Part shown: in pieces, positions 43,183-51,486 of the stretch
How positions within the stretch are numbered: position 1 is the stretch's first letter
Layout of the letters: each line of letters opens with the position of its first letter
Assembly (NCBI RefSeq): GCF_014207745.1
Contig: NZ_JACHJB010000002.1
Coordinates: 2,418,001-2,482,000 of the forward strand
Reading direction: 5' to 3'
DNA: 64,000 bases
DNA from: Nonomuraea muscovyensis
GTDB taxonomy: Bacteria > Actinomycetota > Actinomycetes > Streptosporangiales > Streptosporangiaceae
The notes under the pieces: model-generated
The model's input: only the letters and a program-made list of their open reading frames with translations
What the model was told of the DNA's origin: nothing
The model's database searches: none
Made by a program: the position numbers and the translations under genes

Positions 43183-43998
43183 ATGAGGCTGGCCAGTATC
43201 CACCGCTATCCGGTCAAGTCGACCACCGGGCACGCCCTCGCGCGGGCCGAGGTGGAGCCCTGGGGGCTGGCCGGTGACCGGCGCCACCTCGTCGTGGACG
43301 AGCACGGCGCGATGCTGACCGCGCGCAAGCACCCCCGGCTGCTGGCCTGCGTTCCGGAGCTGGACGGCGACACGCTCGTCCTCACCGGCCCGCACGCGCC
43401 GCCGCTGCGGGTCGTCCCCACGGCAGGCCGGTCCACGGTGGAGGTCTGGCGTAACCAGGTCGAGCTCACCGACTGCGGCGACGAGGCCGCCGCGTGGCTG
43501 TCGGCGCTGCTCGACCGGCCCGCCCGGCTCGCCTGGCTGGACGACCCCACCCGCCGGCCGGTCAACCCGGACTACGCGCGCGACGGCGACCGTGTCAGCC
43601 TGGCCGACGCCTTTCCGCTCCTGCTGACCACGACGGCCTCGCTCCACCGGCTCGACGACTGGATCGCCGAGACCGCCGCCGAACGCGGCGAAGAGCCGCC
43701 CACGCCGCTGGACATGCGCCGGTTCCGGCCGAACGTGGTGGTGGACGGCGTGGAGACGCCGTTCGACGAGGACTCCTGGAAGCGGGTCCGGATCGGCGAG
43801 GTGGACTTCCGGGTGGCCAAGGGCTGCGACCGGTGCGTCCTGCCGACGATCGACCCCGTCACGCTCGCCCCGGGCAAGGAGCCGACCCGCACCCTCGCCC
43901 GGCACCGCAGGTGGGACGGCAAGGTGTGGTTCGGCGTCAACCTCATCCCCGACGCGCGCGGCGTCATCGCGCAGGGCGACCCGGTCACCGTCCTCTGA
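43183..43998 (+). CDS. MOSC-domain protein (YcbX/mARC-like)
   Basis: 271 residues: N-terminal beta-barrel MOSC_N (RLASIHRYPVKSTTGHAL) and C-terminal MOSC with the molybdenum cofactor-binding cysteine in AKGCDRCVLPTIDP, the mARC/YcbX signature. Such proteins reduce N-hydroxylated compounds with Mo cofactor. ATG at 43183 is the family start. A ferredoxin domain as in E. coli YcbX is absent, so electrons must come from another protein. Independent gene behind the kinase. Confidence 0.9.
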   Translation: MRLASIHRYPVKSTTGHALARAEVEPWGLAGDRRHLVVDEHGAMLTARKHPRLLACVPELDGDTLVLTGPHAPPLRVVPTAGRSTVEVWRNQVELTDCGDEAAAWLSALLDRPARLAWLDDPTRRPVNPDYARDGDRVSLADAFPLLLTTTASLHRLDDWIAETAAERGEEPPTPLDMRRFRPNVVVDGVETPFDEDSWKRVRIGEVDFRVAKGCDRCVLPTIDPVTLAPGKEPTRTLARHRRWDGKVWFGVNLIPDARGVIAQGDPVTVL

Positions 43999-44026
43999 CC
44001 CGGCCCGGCGGCGGGCGCATCAGGAA

Positions 44027-44061
44027 AGGCCCATGTCCTCTTTGGGAGGATCTCAGGGCCT
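44027..44061. terminator. Stem-loop between MOSC and MFS genes
   Basis: Two nested perfect stems, AGGCCC/GGGCCT (outer) and TCCTC/GAGGA (inner) with a short loop. It follows the MOSC stop and would bury the ATG at 44033, an argument for the later MFS start. Confidence 0.45.
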
Positions 44062-44077
44062 ATGGGAGACTTCACGC

Positions 44078-45343
44078 GTGACGAGCGCCCCCACGAAGTC
44101 AGCAGTTTCGTCCAACGACCGCATCCGCACCGTCCAGCGCCGCACCCTGACCGTGCTGTCGGCCGCGCAGATCGTGGGAGGCGTCGGCGTCGCCGTGGGC
44201 CTGGCGCTCAGCTCCGTGGTGGTGGACGAGCTGTCCGGGTCCACGGTCATCAGCGGGTTCGCGGGCACCGCCACCGTGCTGGGCGCGGCGCTGCTGGCGC
44301 TCCCCACGGCCAAGGCGGCCGGGCGGGGCGGCCGGCGGATGGGCCTGGCGCTGGCGTACGTGGCGGCGCTGCTGGGCTGCGCGCTGTCCGTCGCCGCCAT
44401 CACGATCCACAACTGGCCGCTGCTGCTGGCCGGGCTGGTGCTGGTGGGCGGCGGGAGCGCGGGCAACCTGGCGGCGCGCTACTCGGCGACCGACCTGTCA
44501 CCGCGGGGACACGCCGGCCGGCACCTGTCGCTGGTGGTGTGGGCGGCCACCGTCGGCTCCGTCGCCGGGCCGAACCTGGCCGAGCCGGCCGACCGCATCG
44601 GCGTGGACGCGGGCCTGGTGGCGAAGGCGGGGCCGTTCGCGTTCGCCGCGCTGGCGTTCGCCCTCGCCCTGCTGATCATCGTGGCCGGGCTGCGGCCCGA
44701 CCCGCTCAAGCTGGCGCGCGAGCGCGACGGCGCGCCGCCCGCGTCGGCGACCGGGCGCAGGACGCTCCGGCGGGCCTGGAAGACGTTGCGCGCCACGCCG
44801 ATGGCCCGCAAGGCGCTGGTCACGATCGCGGTCAGCCACACCGCGATGGTCTCGGTCATGTCGATGACGCCGGTCAAGCTGCACCACGACGGGTCCAACC
44901 TGGACGTCATCGGCCTGGTGATCAGCCTGCACATCGCCGGCATGTACGTCATGTCGCCGGTGGTCGGCTGGCTGGCCGACAAGGCGGGGACGGTGCCGGT
45001 GCTGCTGATCGGCATGTCGCTGCTGCTGGCCGCCGCGGTCCTGGCCGGCACGGCGGGCCACGACGTCCGGCAGATCACCGCGGCGCTGGTGCTGCTGGGA
45101 CTCGGCTGGTCGTGCGGGCTGGTGGCGGGGTCGGCACTGGTCAGCGAGTCGGTGGCGGTCGAGGGGCGGACCGCGGTGCAGGGACTGTCGGACCTGCTGA
45201 TGAACGTCTGCGGCGCCACCGGCACGGTCGCCGCGGGCGCCATCGTGGACCGCCTCTCGTACGGCACGCTCGGCATGGTGGTCGGCGTGATGGTGGCGGC
45301 GACCGGCCTCTGGCTCGCCGCCACGCACCGCCGCGCCGCCTGA
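44078..45343 (+). CDS. Major facilitator superfamily transporter
   Basis: 421 residues with about 12 membrane helices and MFS motifs: GGRRMGLALAY in the loop after helix 2 and PVVGWLADKAG in the second half. A central charged loop (DPLKLARERDGAPP) separates the halves. GTG at 44078 is preferred because the upstream ATG at 44033 lies in a stable stem-loop, though it too has AGGAAAGG upstream. Drug or small-molecule efflux is likely by resemblance, with no substrate evident. Confidence 0.88.
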   Translation: MTSAPTKSAVSSNDRIRTVQRRTLTVLSAAQIVGGVGVAVGLALSSVVVDELSGSTVISGFAGTATVLGAALLALPTAKAAGRGGRRMGLALAYVAALLGCALSVAAITIHNWPLLLAGLVLVGGGSAGNLAARYSATDLSPRGHAGRHLSLVVWAATVGSVAGPNLAEPADRIGVDAGLVAKAGPFAFAALAFALALLIIVAGLRPDPLKLARERDGAPPASATGRRTLRRAWKTLRATPMARKALVTIAVSHTAMVSVMSMTPVKLHHDGSNLDVIGLVISLHIAGMYVMSPVVGWLADKAGTVPVLLIGMSLLLAAAVLAGTAGHDVRQITAALVLLGLGWSCGLVAGSALVSESVAVEGRTAVQGLSDLLMNVCGATGTVAAGAIVDRLSYGTLGMVVGVMVAATGLWLAATHRRAA

Positions 45344-45376
45344 TCCCGGGCCCCGGCGTCGCTCACCTGGCCGCCG

Positions 45377-47026
45377 TCACTTGGCGTCGGCGTAGCAGGT
45401 GACCGCGACGGCCTCCATCGGGAAGCGCACCGGTGTCGCGCCGAACATCAGCCGCGTCGCCTCGGCGGCCGCCGCCGAGACGGCGTCGATCACCTCCTGC
45501 GCCTGGTCGAGCGGGCAGTGCACCATGACCTCGTCGTGCTGGAAGAACACCAGCCGGGCCGGCTCGGGCAGCAGCCCGCGCAGCACCGCCATCAGCGCCA
45601 GCGCCCACTCGGCGGCGGTCGCCTGGACGACGAAGTTGCGGGTGAAGCGGCCGCGGTCGCGCGCCGCCCGGCCGCCCTCGGGCCCGGCGACGAGCTCCTT
45701 CCACCGCTCGGACGGCGGCGGGCTGGTGCGCCCGAGCCAGGAGCGCACCAGCCGGCCATCCTCGCCGGCCTTGGCGGCGTCCTCGACGAACCGGTAGGCC
45801 TGGGGAAAGCGCTGGCGCATCATCGCCAGCAGCTTGGGGGCGTCGCCGCTGGTGCCGCCGTACATGGCGGACAGCATCGCGATCTTGGCGTTGTCGCGGT
45901 CGCCGCCGAACGCCTGGGCCAGCGCGGAGTAGAGGTCGATCTCGCCCGCCGCCCTGGCCAGCCCCACGTCGCCGGCCATCGCGGCGAGCACCCGGGGCTC
46001 CAGCTGTGCGGCGTCGGCGACGATGAGGGTCCAGCCGTCGTCGGCCACGACGACGCGCCGCATCACCTTGGGGATCTGCAGCGCCCCACCGCCCGAGGTG
46101 GCCCAGCGGCCGGAGACCACGCCGCCCACCACGTATTCGGGCCGGAACCGCCCGCCGCGCACCCACTGGTCGGCCCAGGCCCAGCCGTGGAAGCTGTGCA
46201 GGCGCGCCAGCTCCTTGTAGGCCAGCAGCGGCTCGACGGCGGGATGGTCGAGCCGCCTGAGCTCCCCGGACCGGGTGGTCTTGAGCGCCACGCCCGCGCC
46301 CTTGAACGCCTTGACGAGCTGCTGCACCGAGTCGGGGTTGACCACGTGGCCGAAGGCGGCCGCCACCTCGTCGGCCAGCGCCTGCAGCCTGGCCGGGCGC
46401 ATGCCGTGCACGGGGCGCGGCCCGAGCAGCTCGGTCAGCAACGCGTCGTGCACGTCACGCCGCCAGGGCATGCCGTCGTGGCCCATCTCGGCGGCGATCA
46501 GCGCCCCCGCCGACTCGGCGGCGACCAGCAGCCGGAACCGCCCCGGGTCGGGCAGCGCCTCGACGCGCCGGAGCTGGTCGGCCAGCACCTCGGCGACGGC
46601 GGGAGCGTCGAGCGGCTCGGGGGCGAACAGCGTGCCGGGCATGCTGGGCTGCTCGTCGGGCACCGGCCGCCCGTGGAGCCGGGCGTGGGCCGCCCTGGCC
46701 GAGCGGGGCTCGCCGTGGCGGCCCTCGCAGGCGAGCAGCAGCCCCTCGGTGAGCGCGAGGTCGTGGCAGCGCGAGACGCGCACGCCCGCGTCGAGCAGCG
46801 GCGGGTAGGCCTCGCGGGTGTCGGCCCACACCCATCGCGGCCGCCCGGCCGGCGGCCCGCCTCCGGACACCGCGGCCGGACCGGCCCCCGCCTCCAGCTC
46901 GCGGACGGCCCGCGCCAGGTGGGCGGGCCGCCGGACCGCGCCCTCTCCGGCCGGGGCCGGGCCCGTGACACCCGCAGGGGCGGAGGGAACCGGGAGGACG
47001 GTCTCTCCCGCCAGCACCACGTACAC
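45377..47026 (-). CDS. PolA-like DNA polymerase (actinobacterial exonuclease/polymerase type)
   Basis: 549 residues. The C-terminal ~330 hold the family A polymerase palm and fingers: motif A IVADAAQLEPRVLAAMAG, motif B DNAKIAMLSAMYGGTSG, motif C FFQHDEVMVHC. The N-terminal ~200 residues correspond to the annotated 3'-5' exonuclease region of actinobacterial homologues, but I see no DxE motif, so this activity is doubtful. GTG at 47026 chosen. It is not the replicative/repair PolI (which is ~900 residues with a 5' nuclease). It follows the phosphoesterase gene by 20 bp. Confidence 0.88.
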   Translation of the reverse strand: MYVVLAGETVLPVPSAPAGVTGPAPAGEGAVRRPAHLARAVRELEAGAGPAAVSGGGPPAGRPRWVWADTREAYPPLLDAGVRVSRCHDLALTEGLLLACEGRHGEPRSARAAHARLHGRPVPDEQPSMPGTLFAPEPLDAPAVAEVLADQLRRVEALPDPGRFRLLVAAESAGALIAAEMGHDGMPWRRDVHDALLTELLGPRPVHGMRPARLQALADEVAAAFGHVVNPDSVQQLVKAFKGAGVALKTTRSGELRRLDHPAVEPLLAYKELARLHSFHGWAWADQWVRGGRFRPEYVVGGVVSGRWATSGGGALQIPKVMRRVVVADDGWTLIVADAAQLEPRVLAAMAGDVGLARAAGEIDLYSALAQAFGGDRDNAKIAMLSAMYGGTSGDAPKLLAMMRQRFPQAYRFVEDAAKAGEDGRLVRSWLGRTSPPPSERWKELVAGPEGGRAARDRGRFTRNFVVQATAAEWALALMAVLRGLLPEPARLVFFQHDEVMVHCPLDQAQEVIDAVSAAAAEATRLMFGATPVRFPMEAVAVTCYADAK

Positions 47027-47046
47027 GACCCCAGCGTGCCAGGCGC

Positions 47047-48555
47047 CTACGACAGACTGATGACGACCTCGTCCTCCACCGGCGGCTCCACCTCCTGCGC
47101 CAGGCAGCCGGTCGCGGCGAAGCAGCGGATGGTCAGCGTCTGCGGCGTCACCGACAGCCGCAGGAACTGCTTGAAGAACGGCGGCTCGTCCCAGTCGGAG
47201 AGCTCGGACAGATACTGCTGGAACACCCTGTCCACCGGCAGCCGGAACGGCCACGGCCAGGCCCCGAGCAGTCGCGCCGCCCACCGCATGCGGCGGGTGA
47301 TCCGCACCGGGCCCTCGACGGGACGGACCGGGGTGTTGCCGACGTGCTGGGCAGTGACACAGGCGGCCTCGGCCGGGGTGAGTGAGAGCCACTTCATCCG
47401 CAGCCGCCGGGCGTAGATGTGGCTGTAGAACGACAGCGAGTCGCCGCGCAGCGGGTAGCACCTGAAGTCGTCCTCCCGCACGCCCGCCACGTCCACCCGC
47501 CGGATGGTGTGGGTGGCGTGCATGAACGCCCCGCCGCCGCCGGAGACGACGTACTGGATCACCCGGTCGCCCACCCGCACCGGATAGCGCTGGTAGTTGT
47601 GCACGTCGCCGCCGATCGCGGCGACGTAGCGGTGGGCCGGGTCGCGCACGATGTCGTCGATCGTGCCGCCGTCCTCCAGCGACGACGGCTTGTGGACGTT
47701 GCCGGTGTAGATGGGCTTGCCGGTGAGGAGGACCTTCGGCCGCGGGTCGCGCGACACCTCGCGCAGCCACGCCGCCTGCCGCCGGTCGATCGTGTTGCGG
47801 ATGCCGGTGTCGACGCCGACGATGAGCAGGCTGTCGCTCTCGATCACCCAGTACGGTCCCGGCTGCGCGGCCGGCCCGGCCGCCTGCTGGGCCGGTTGCG
47901 CCCGCAGCTTGCGCGCCTCGGCCAGCCGCGTCTCGTCGACGGGCTCGGGCTTGCGCCACAGCACCCCGCGCAGCCATCCGCTGTCGGGCTCCGGCCGCAG
48001 CGCGGGGGCGTCGCAGAAGACGCGCATGAAACCGCCCAGGCCGTCGTACCAGTCGTGGTTGCCGGGGATGGCGTAGATGGGGGCCGGATAGTCCTGGTAC
48101 GGCCGGAAGAACTTGTCGCCGTACTCGTTGCCCGATCCCGCCGGATAGACGACGTCGCTGGCCACGACGGCGAACGCCGTGCCCTCCCCCGCCCTGAGCA
48201 TGCCGGGCACCACGGCGTACTGGGAGGCGTCGCCCTCGCCCGTGTCGCCCAGCAGCAGGAAGTCGAAGCTCTCGCCGAGGCCGGGGCGGATGCGCTGCCC
48301 GGGGTCGGCGCCGCGCGCCTGCTGCCCGGTGACCCACCGCTCGCGCACCTCGCCCGAGGGGTCGCCTAACAGGCCGGCGACGATCTCGTTGCGTGAGCGC
48401 CACAGGGTGCGCGGGCTGAGCCAGGTGAAGCCCCGCCGATGGGGTCTGAGCCGTTCGAACGTGCCGATCTGCTGACAGCGCCATCCGGCGCCCTCCTCCG
48501 AGACCCGGGAGGAGAGCTGCTTTCCACGTTCGGCCGCGACGTCCACCATGTCCAT
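47047..48555 (-). CDS. Metallophosphoesterase
   Basis: 502 residues, calcineurin-like fold. The metal-binding motifs are LLLGDTGEGD, AIPGNHDWYDG and IGGDVHNYQRY; the first has GDTG where a GDxGxG fits the family. An N-terminal ~80-residue extension and a C-terminal ~150-residue tail have no recognised motif. No signal peptide, so probably cytoplasmic. ATG at 48555 with weak ribosome-binding site. Likely operon with the PolA-like gene downstream. Confidence 0.88.
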   Translation of the reverse strand: MDMVDVAAERGKQLSSRVSEEGAGWRCQQIGTFERLRPHRRGFTWLSPRTLWRSRNEIVAGLLGDPSGEVRERWVTGQQARGADPGQRIRPGLGESFDFLLLGDTGEGDASQYAVVPGMLRAGEGTAFAVVASDVVYPAGSGNEYGDKFFRPYQDYPAPIYAIPGNHDWYDGLGGFMRVFCDAPALRPEPDSGWLRGVLWRKPEPVDETRLAEARKLRAQPAQQAAGPAAQPGPYWVIESDSLLIVGVDTGIRNTIDRRQAAWLREVSRDPRPKVLLTGKPIYTGNVHKPSSLEDGGTIDDIVRDPAHRYVAAIGGDVHNYQRYPVRVGDRVIQYVVSGGGGAFMHATHTIRRVDVAGVREDDFRCYPLRGDSLSFYSHIYARRLRMKWLSLTPAEAACVTAQHVGNTPVRPVEGPVRITRRMRWAARLLGAWPWPFRLPVDRVFQQYLSELSDWDEPPFFKQFLRLSVTPQTLTIRCFAATGCLAQEVEPPVEDEVVISLS

Positions 48556-48677
48556 ATCTTTACGGCGATCTTCCCCACTCGCATCCGAACGCTGCGTGCT
48601 GTGGTGGACACAGAAGGTTCACTATGGTGTAGCCTCACGGCCCAAGCAAGCGGTTGTCGGCCGCGGGAGGGGCTGCC

Positions 48678-49094
48678 ATGGCCCGGAACGGTTCGGACGA
48701 TGCGACGCGGCGAGACCTCCAGGAGGTGGACGCCATCGAGGGGCTGCTGGCGTACGCCCAGACGCGGTCACGCTGGAGCCGCGCCGCCGTGGGGAGCGTC
48801 AGGGAGGCGGTCCGGCGCAGCCGGGCGCTGGCGGGCGCCGACCCCGGCAGGCACACCCCGCTGCTCGCCCGCTCGCTGCGGGCGGCGGCCTGGCTGATGC
48901 TCAAGCGGGGGCGGCCCGGCGAGGCGCTGCCGCCGGCGGCGGAGGCGGTCGCGCTCACCAGGCCGGCGGGCGGGGCGCCGCTGGTGGTCTGCCTGGTGTG
49001 CCTGGGTGACGTCTACCGGGCGCTGCGCCGCTACGACGAGGCGGCGGCGGCCCACCGGGAGGCCGAGACGACGGCCCGCGCCGACCCGGGCTGA
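48678..49094 (+). CDS. TPR-like helical-repeat protein, function unknown
   Basis: 138 residues, all helical. Two repeat units, RSLRAAAWLMLKRGRPGEALPPAAEAVALTR (given here as landmarks RAAAWLMLKRGRPGEAL) and CLGDVYRALRRYDEAAAAHREAE, match tetratricopeptide spacing. ATG at 48678 has GGGAGGGG 6 bases upstream. No partner is obvious; it stands between the phosphoesterase (divergent) and the flavoprotein (convergent). Confidence 0.7.
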   Translation: MARNGSDDATRRDLQEVDAIEGLLAYAQTRSRWSRAAVGSVREAVRRSRALAGADPGRHTPLLARSLRAAAWLMLKRGRPGEALPPAAEAVALTRPAGGAPLVVCLVCLGDVYRALRRYDEAAAAHREAETTARADPG

Positions 49095-49219
49095 CCGCAC
49101 CGGCGACGGCGGGCCACTCCCCCGACGCTGGCCCGCGAACGTCGCGCGCGACCCGGAGACCCCGGAGCGCCCGGCGCGGGCGTCGGGCGCCCGGTGGGGG
49201 CGCCCGGTGGCGGCGCCCG

Positions 49220-50941
49220 TCAGGGGATCAGGACGCCCGGGTTGAGGATGCCCGCGGGGTCCAGCCGGTCCTTGACCGCCCGCAGGATCTGCACGCCCAC
49301 CGGCCCCAGCTCGGCCGCGTACGCCTCCCGGTGGTCGCGTCCCACGCCGTGGTGGTGCGACACGGTGCCGCCTGCCTCGACGACGGCCGCAGTGGCCGCC
49401 TCCTTCGCGCGGGCCCACTGCTCCACCGGGTCGCCGCGCTGCGCGGTCACCACGGTGAAGTAGAGCGAGGCGCCGGTCTCGTACACGTGGGAGATGTGGC
49501 ACATGACCAGCGGCGAGCCGAGCGCCCCGTGCAACGCGAGCCGCACCGCGTCGTACAGGCGCGGCAGGCCCGACCAGAACCCCGCCGTCTCCAGCGTCTC
49601 CACCGTCGCCCCGGCGGCCAGCAGCGAGTCGCGCAGGTAGGGGGCCGAGAAGCGGCCGTGCTCCCAGGACCGTCCCGGCTCCTCGCCGAGCGGCTCGCCG
49701 CCGAGCCGGGTGAGCACCGCGGCCGCCCCGGCCCGCACCGCCGCCACGGACGCGCCCTCGTAACCGGCGATCACCAGGCACCCTCCCGGCGCGCCACCGC
49801 TCCCACTCCCACCGGTCCCGCCGTCGGCACCATGACCGCCGTCAGCACTACGACTGCCGTGACCGCCGTCGGCAGCGTGACCGCCGTGAGCACCGTGACC
49901 GCTGCCGACACCGGTCCCGCCGTCAGCACCGTGACCGCCGGAGGCGCCGATGGCGTCCGGCTTGGCCAGGCCGACCATGGTCTCGGTCTCGTCCGACAGC
50001 CGCACCACGGTGGGCAGCGGCCCCTCCTGGGCCAGCGCCCGCAGCGCCGCCGTCCCCTCGGCGAAGGAGCCGAACCGCCAGCCCTCGTACACCTTCTCGG
50101 CCGGCGCGCGCCGCACCCGCAGCCGCAGCGAGGTGATGACCCCGAAGGCGCCCTCGGAGCCGAGGACGAGCTGCCGCAGGTCGGGCCCGGCCGCCGACTT
50201 GGGCGCCCGGCCGAGCTCCAGGGTGCCGGTGGGGGTGGCCACGGTCAGGCCGGCGACCATGTCGTCGAACCGGCCGTAGCCCGCCGAGGCCTGCCCGCTG
50301 GAGCGGGCCGCCGCGAAACCGCCCAGGGTGGCGTACTCGTACGACTGGGGAAAGTGCCCGAGGGTCAGCCCGTGCGCGGCCAGCAGCCGCTCGGCCTCCG
50401 GCGCCCGCAGCCCCGGCTCGAACGCGGCGACCATCGACTCGGCGTCCACCGAGAGCAGCCGGTCCATCCGGCCCAGGTCGAGCGCCACCACTCCGGCGAA
50501 CCCGGCCCGGGAGGCGACCAGCCCGCCCACCACGGAGGTGCCGCCGCCGAAGGGCACCACCGCGATCCGTTCGCGGGCGCACAGCGCGAGCAGCTCGGCG
50601 ACCTCCTCGTGCGAGCCGGGCAGCACGACGGCGTCCGGCGCGTCGAGGCCGTCGCCGGCGCGCATCAGCAGCAGGTCGGGGGTGGACTTGCCGCGCGCGT
50701 GCCGGACCCGGGCCTCGTGCGAGGTCAGCACGTGCGGGCCGCCCACGACGCCGCCGAGCTCCTCCAGGAGGGCGGCGGACAGCGAGACCGGCGCCAGCCG
50801 TACATCTTCCAAGGGGACCGGAGGCGTCTCGGGCGAGCGCACGCCCAGCAGGTCGCGCAGCAGCGCCCTGACCGGCTCGGGCAGTTCGCGGGCGCGGGCG
50901 GGGTCTCCCCAGCCGGACCACAGCATGGGTTCACGTGTCAC
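49220..50941 (-). CDS. FAD-binding oxidase, alkyldihydroxyacetonephosphate-synthase-like
   Basis: 573 residues of the vanillyl-alcohol-oxidase/ADPS flavoprotein family. FAD phosphate-binding loop PFGGGTSVVGG (131-140), the ADPS-type C-terminal histidines SHHHGVGRDH, and LDPAGILNPG near the end. It may make ether lipids or oxidise a 2-hydroxy acid. A Gly/His-rich insert at 332-387 is foreign to the fold. GTG at 50941 lies inside the palindromic region shared with the divergent TetR; ATG at 50926 is an alternative. Adjacent GlpD makes dihydroxyacetone phosphate from glycerol-3-phosphate, consistent with ADPS chemistry. Confidence 0.86.
   Translation of the reverse strand: MTREPMLWSGWGDPARARELPEPVRALLRDLLGVRSPETPPVPLEDVRLAPVSLSAALLEELGGVVGGPHVLTSHEARVRHARGKSTPDLLLMRAGDGLDAPDAVVLPGSHEEVAELLALCARERIAVVPFGGGTSVVGGLVASRAGFAGVVALDLGRMDRLLSVDAESMVAAFEPGLRAPEAERLLAAHGLTLGHFPQSYEYATLGGFAAARSSGQASAGYGRFDDMVAGLTVATPTGTLELGRAPKSAAGPDLRQLVLGSEGAFGVITSLRLRVRRAPAEKVYEGWRFGSFAEGTAALRALAQEGPLPTVVRLSDETETMVGLAKPDAIGASGGHGADGGTGVGSGHGAHGGHAADGGHGSRSADGGHGADGGTGGSGSGGAPGGCLVIAGYEGASVAAVRAGAAAVLTRLGGEPLGEEPGRSWEHGRFSAPYLRDSLLAAGATVETLETAGFWSGLPRLYDAVRLALHGALGSPLVMCHISHVYETGASLYFTVVTAQRGDPVEQWARAKEAATAAVVEAGGTVSHHHGVGRDHREAYAAELGPVGVQILRAVKDRLDPAGILNPGVLIP
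49781..49948 (-). repeat. Gly/His-rich repeat insertion in the flavoprotein gene
   Basis: About 56 residues of degenerate GGHGADGG, GSGHGAHGGH and ADGGTGGSG units, encoded by short imperfect repeats of ccgtcagcac-type. It divides the cap domain between AKPDAIGASG and CLVIAGYEGAS. Confidence 0.85.
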
Positions 50942-50977
50942 GCCCTACACTGTGACATATGACGTCGATTCGTCACA
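50936..50977. promoter_or_regulatory. TetR-type operator between flavoprotein and tetR
   Basis: Three half-sites: TGTCAC (50936), GTGACA (50952) and GTCACA (50972), giving inverted repeats TGTCAC-N10-GTGACA and TGTGAC-N15-GTCACA. They overlap both divergent starts, typical of TetR autoregulation. Confidence 0.55.
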
Positions 50978-51486
50978 ATGACGGCGTCCTGGACGCGGCA
51001 CTGGAGTGCGTGCTGGCGTACGGGGTGCGGCGGACCACGCTCACCGAGGTGGCCCGCCGGGCGGGGGTGTCGCGGATGACGCTCTACCGCCGCTGGCCCG
51101 ACGTGCGCTCGCTGGTCGCCGACCTGATGACCCGCGAGTGGCTGCGAGCGGTCGAGGACCTGGACCTGGCCGATCCGGTGGCCGCCGTGGTCGAGGGGGT
51201 ACGGCGGCTGCGGGGGCACCCGCTCTGGCGCAAGATCGTGGAGGCGGACCCCGAGCTGCTCCTGCCGTACCTGCTACACCGCCGGGGCGCCACCCACGAG
51301 GCCGTCCTGGGCGTGCTCGAACGCGCCGTCGGCGACCCCGCCCGCGCCAGGGCGGTGCTGCTGGTGGCACAGGCGTTCCTGATGTCGGCCCCGACCATGA
51401 CCGGACCCGTGACGCTCGACGACCTCGACGCCGAACTGACGGCACTGCTGGAGGGATACCTTGGACAGCCCGATCGACCCCGCTAG
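50959..51486 (+). CDS. TetR-family transcriptional regulator
   Basis: 175 residues with N-terminal HTH (VLAYGVRRTTLTEVARRAGVSRMTLYRRWPDV) and an all-helical ligand domain. No ribosome-binding site before ATG 50959, so perhaps leaderless. It overlaps glpD by 26 bp and is divergent from the ADPS-like flavoprotein, so it probably controls both. Confidence 0.9.
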   Translation: MTSIRHNDGVLDAALECVLAYGVRRTTLTEVARRAGVSRMTLYRRWPDVRSLVADLMTREWLRAVEDLDLADPVAAVVEGVRRLRGHPLWRKIVEADPELLLPYLLHRRGATHEAVLGVLERAVGDPARARAVLLVAQAFLMSAPTMTGPVTLDDLDAELTALLEGYLGQPDRPR

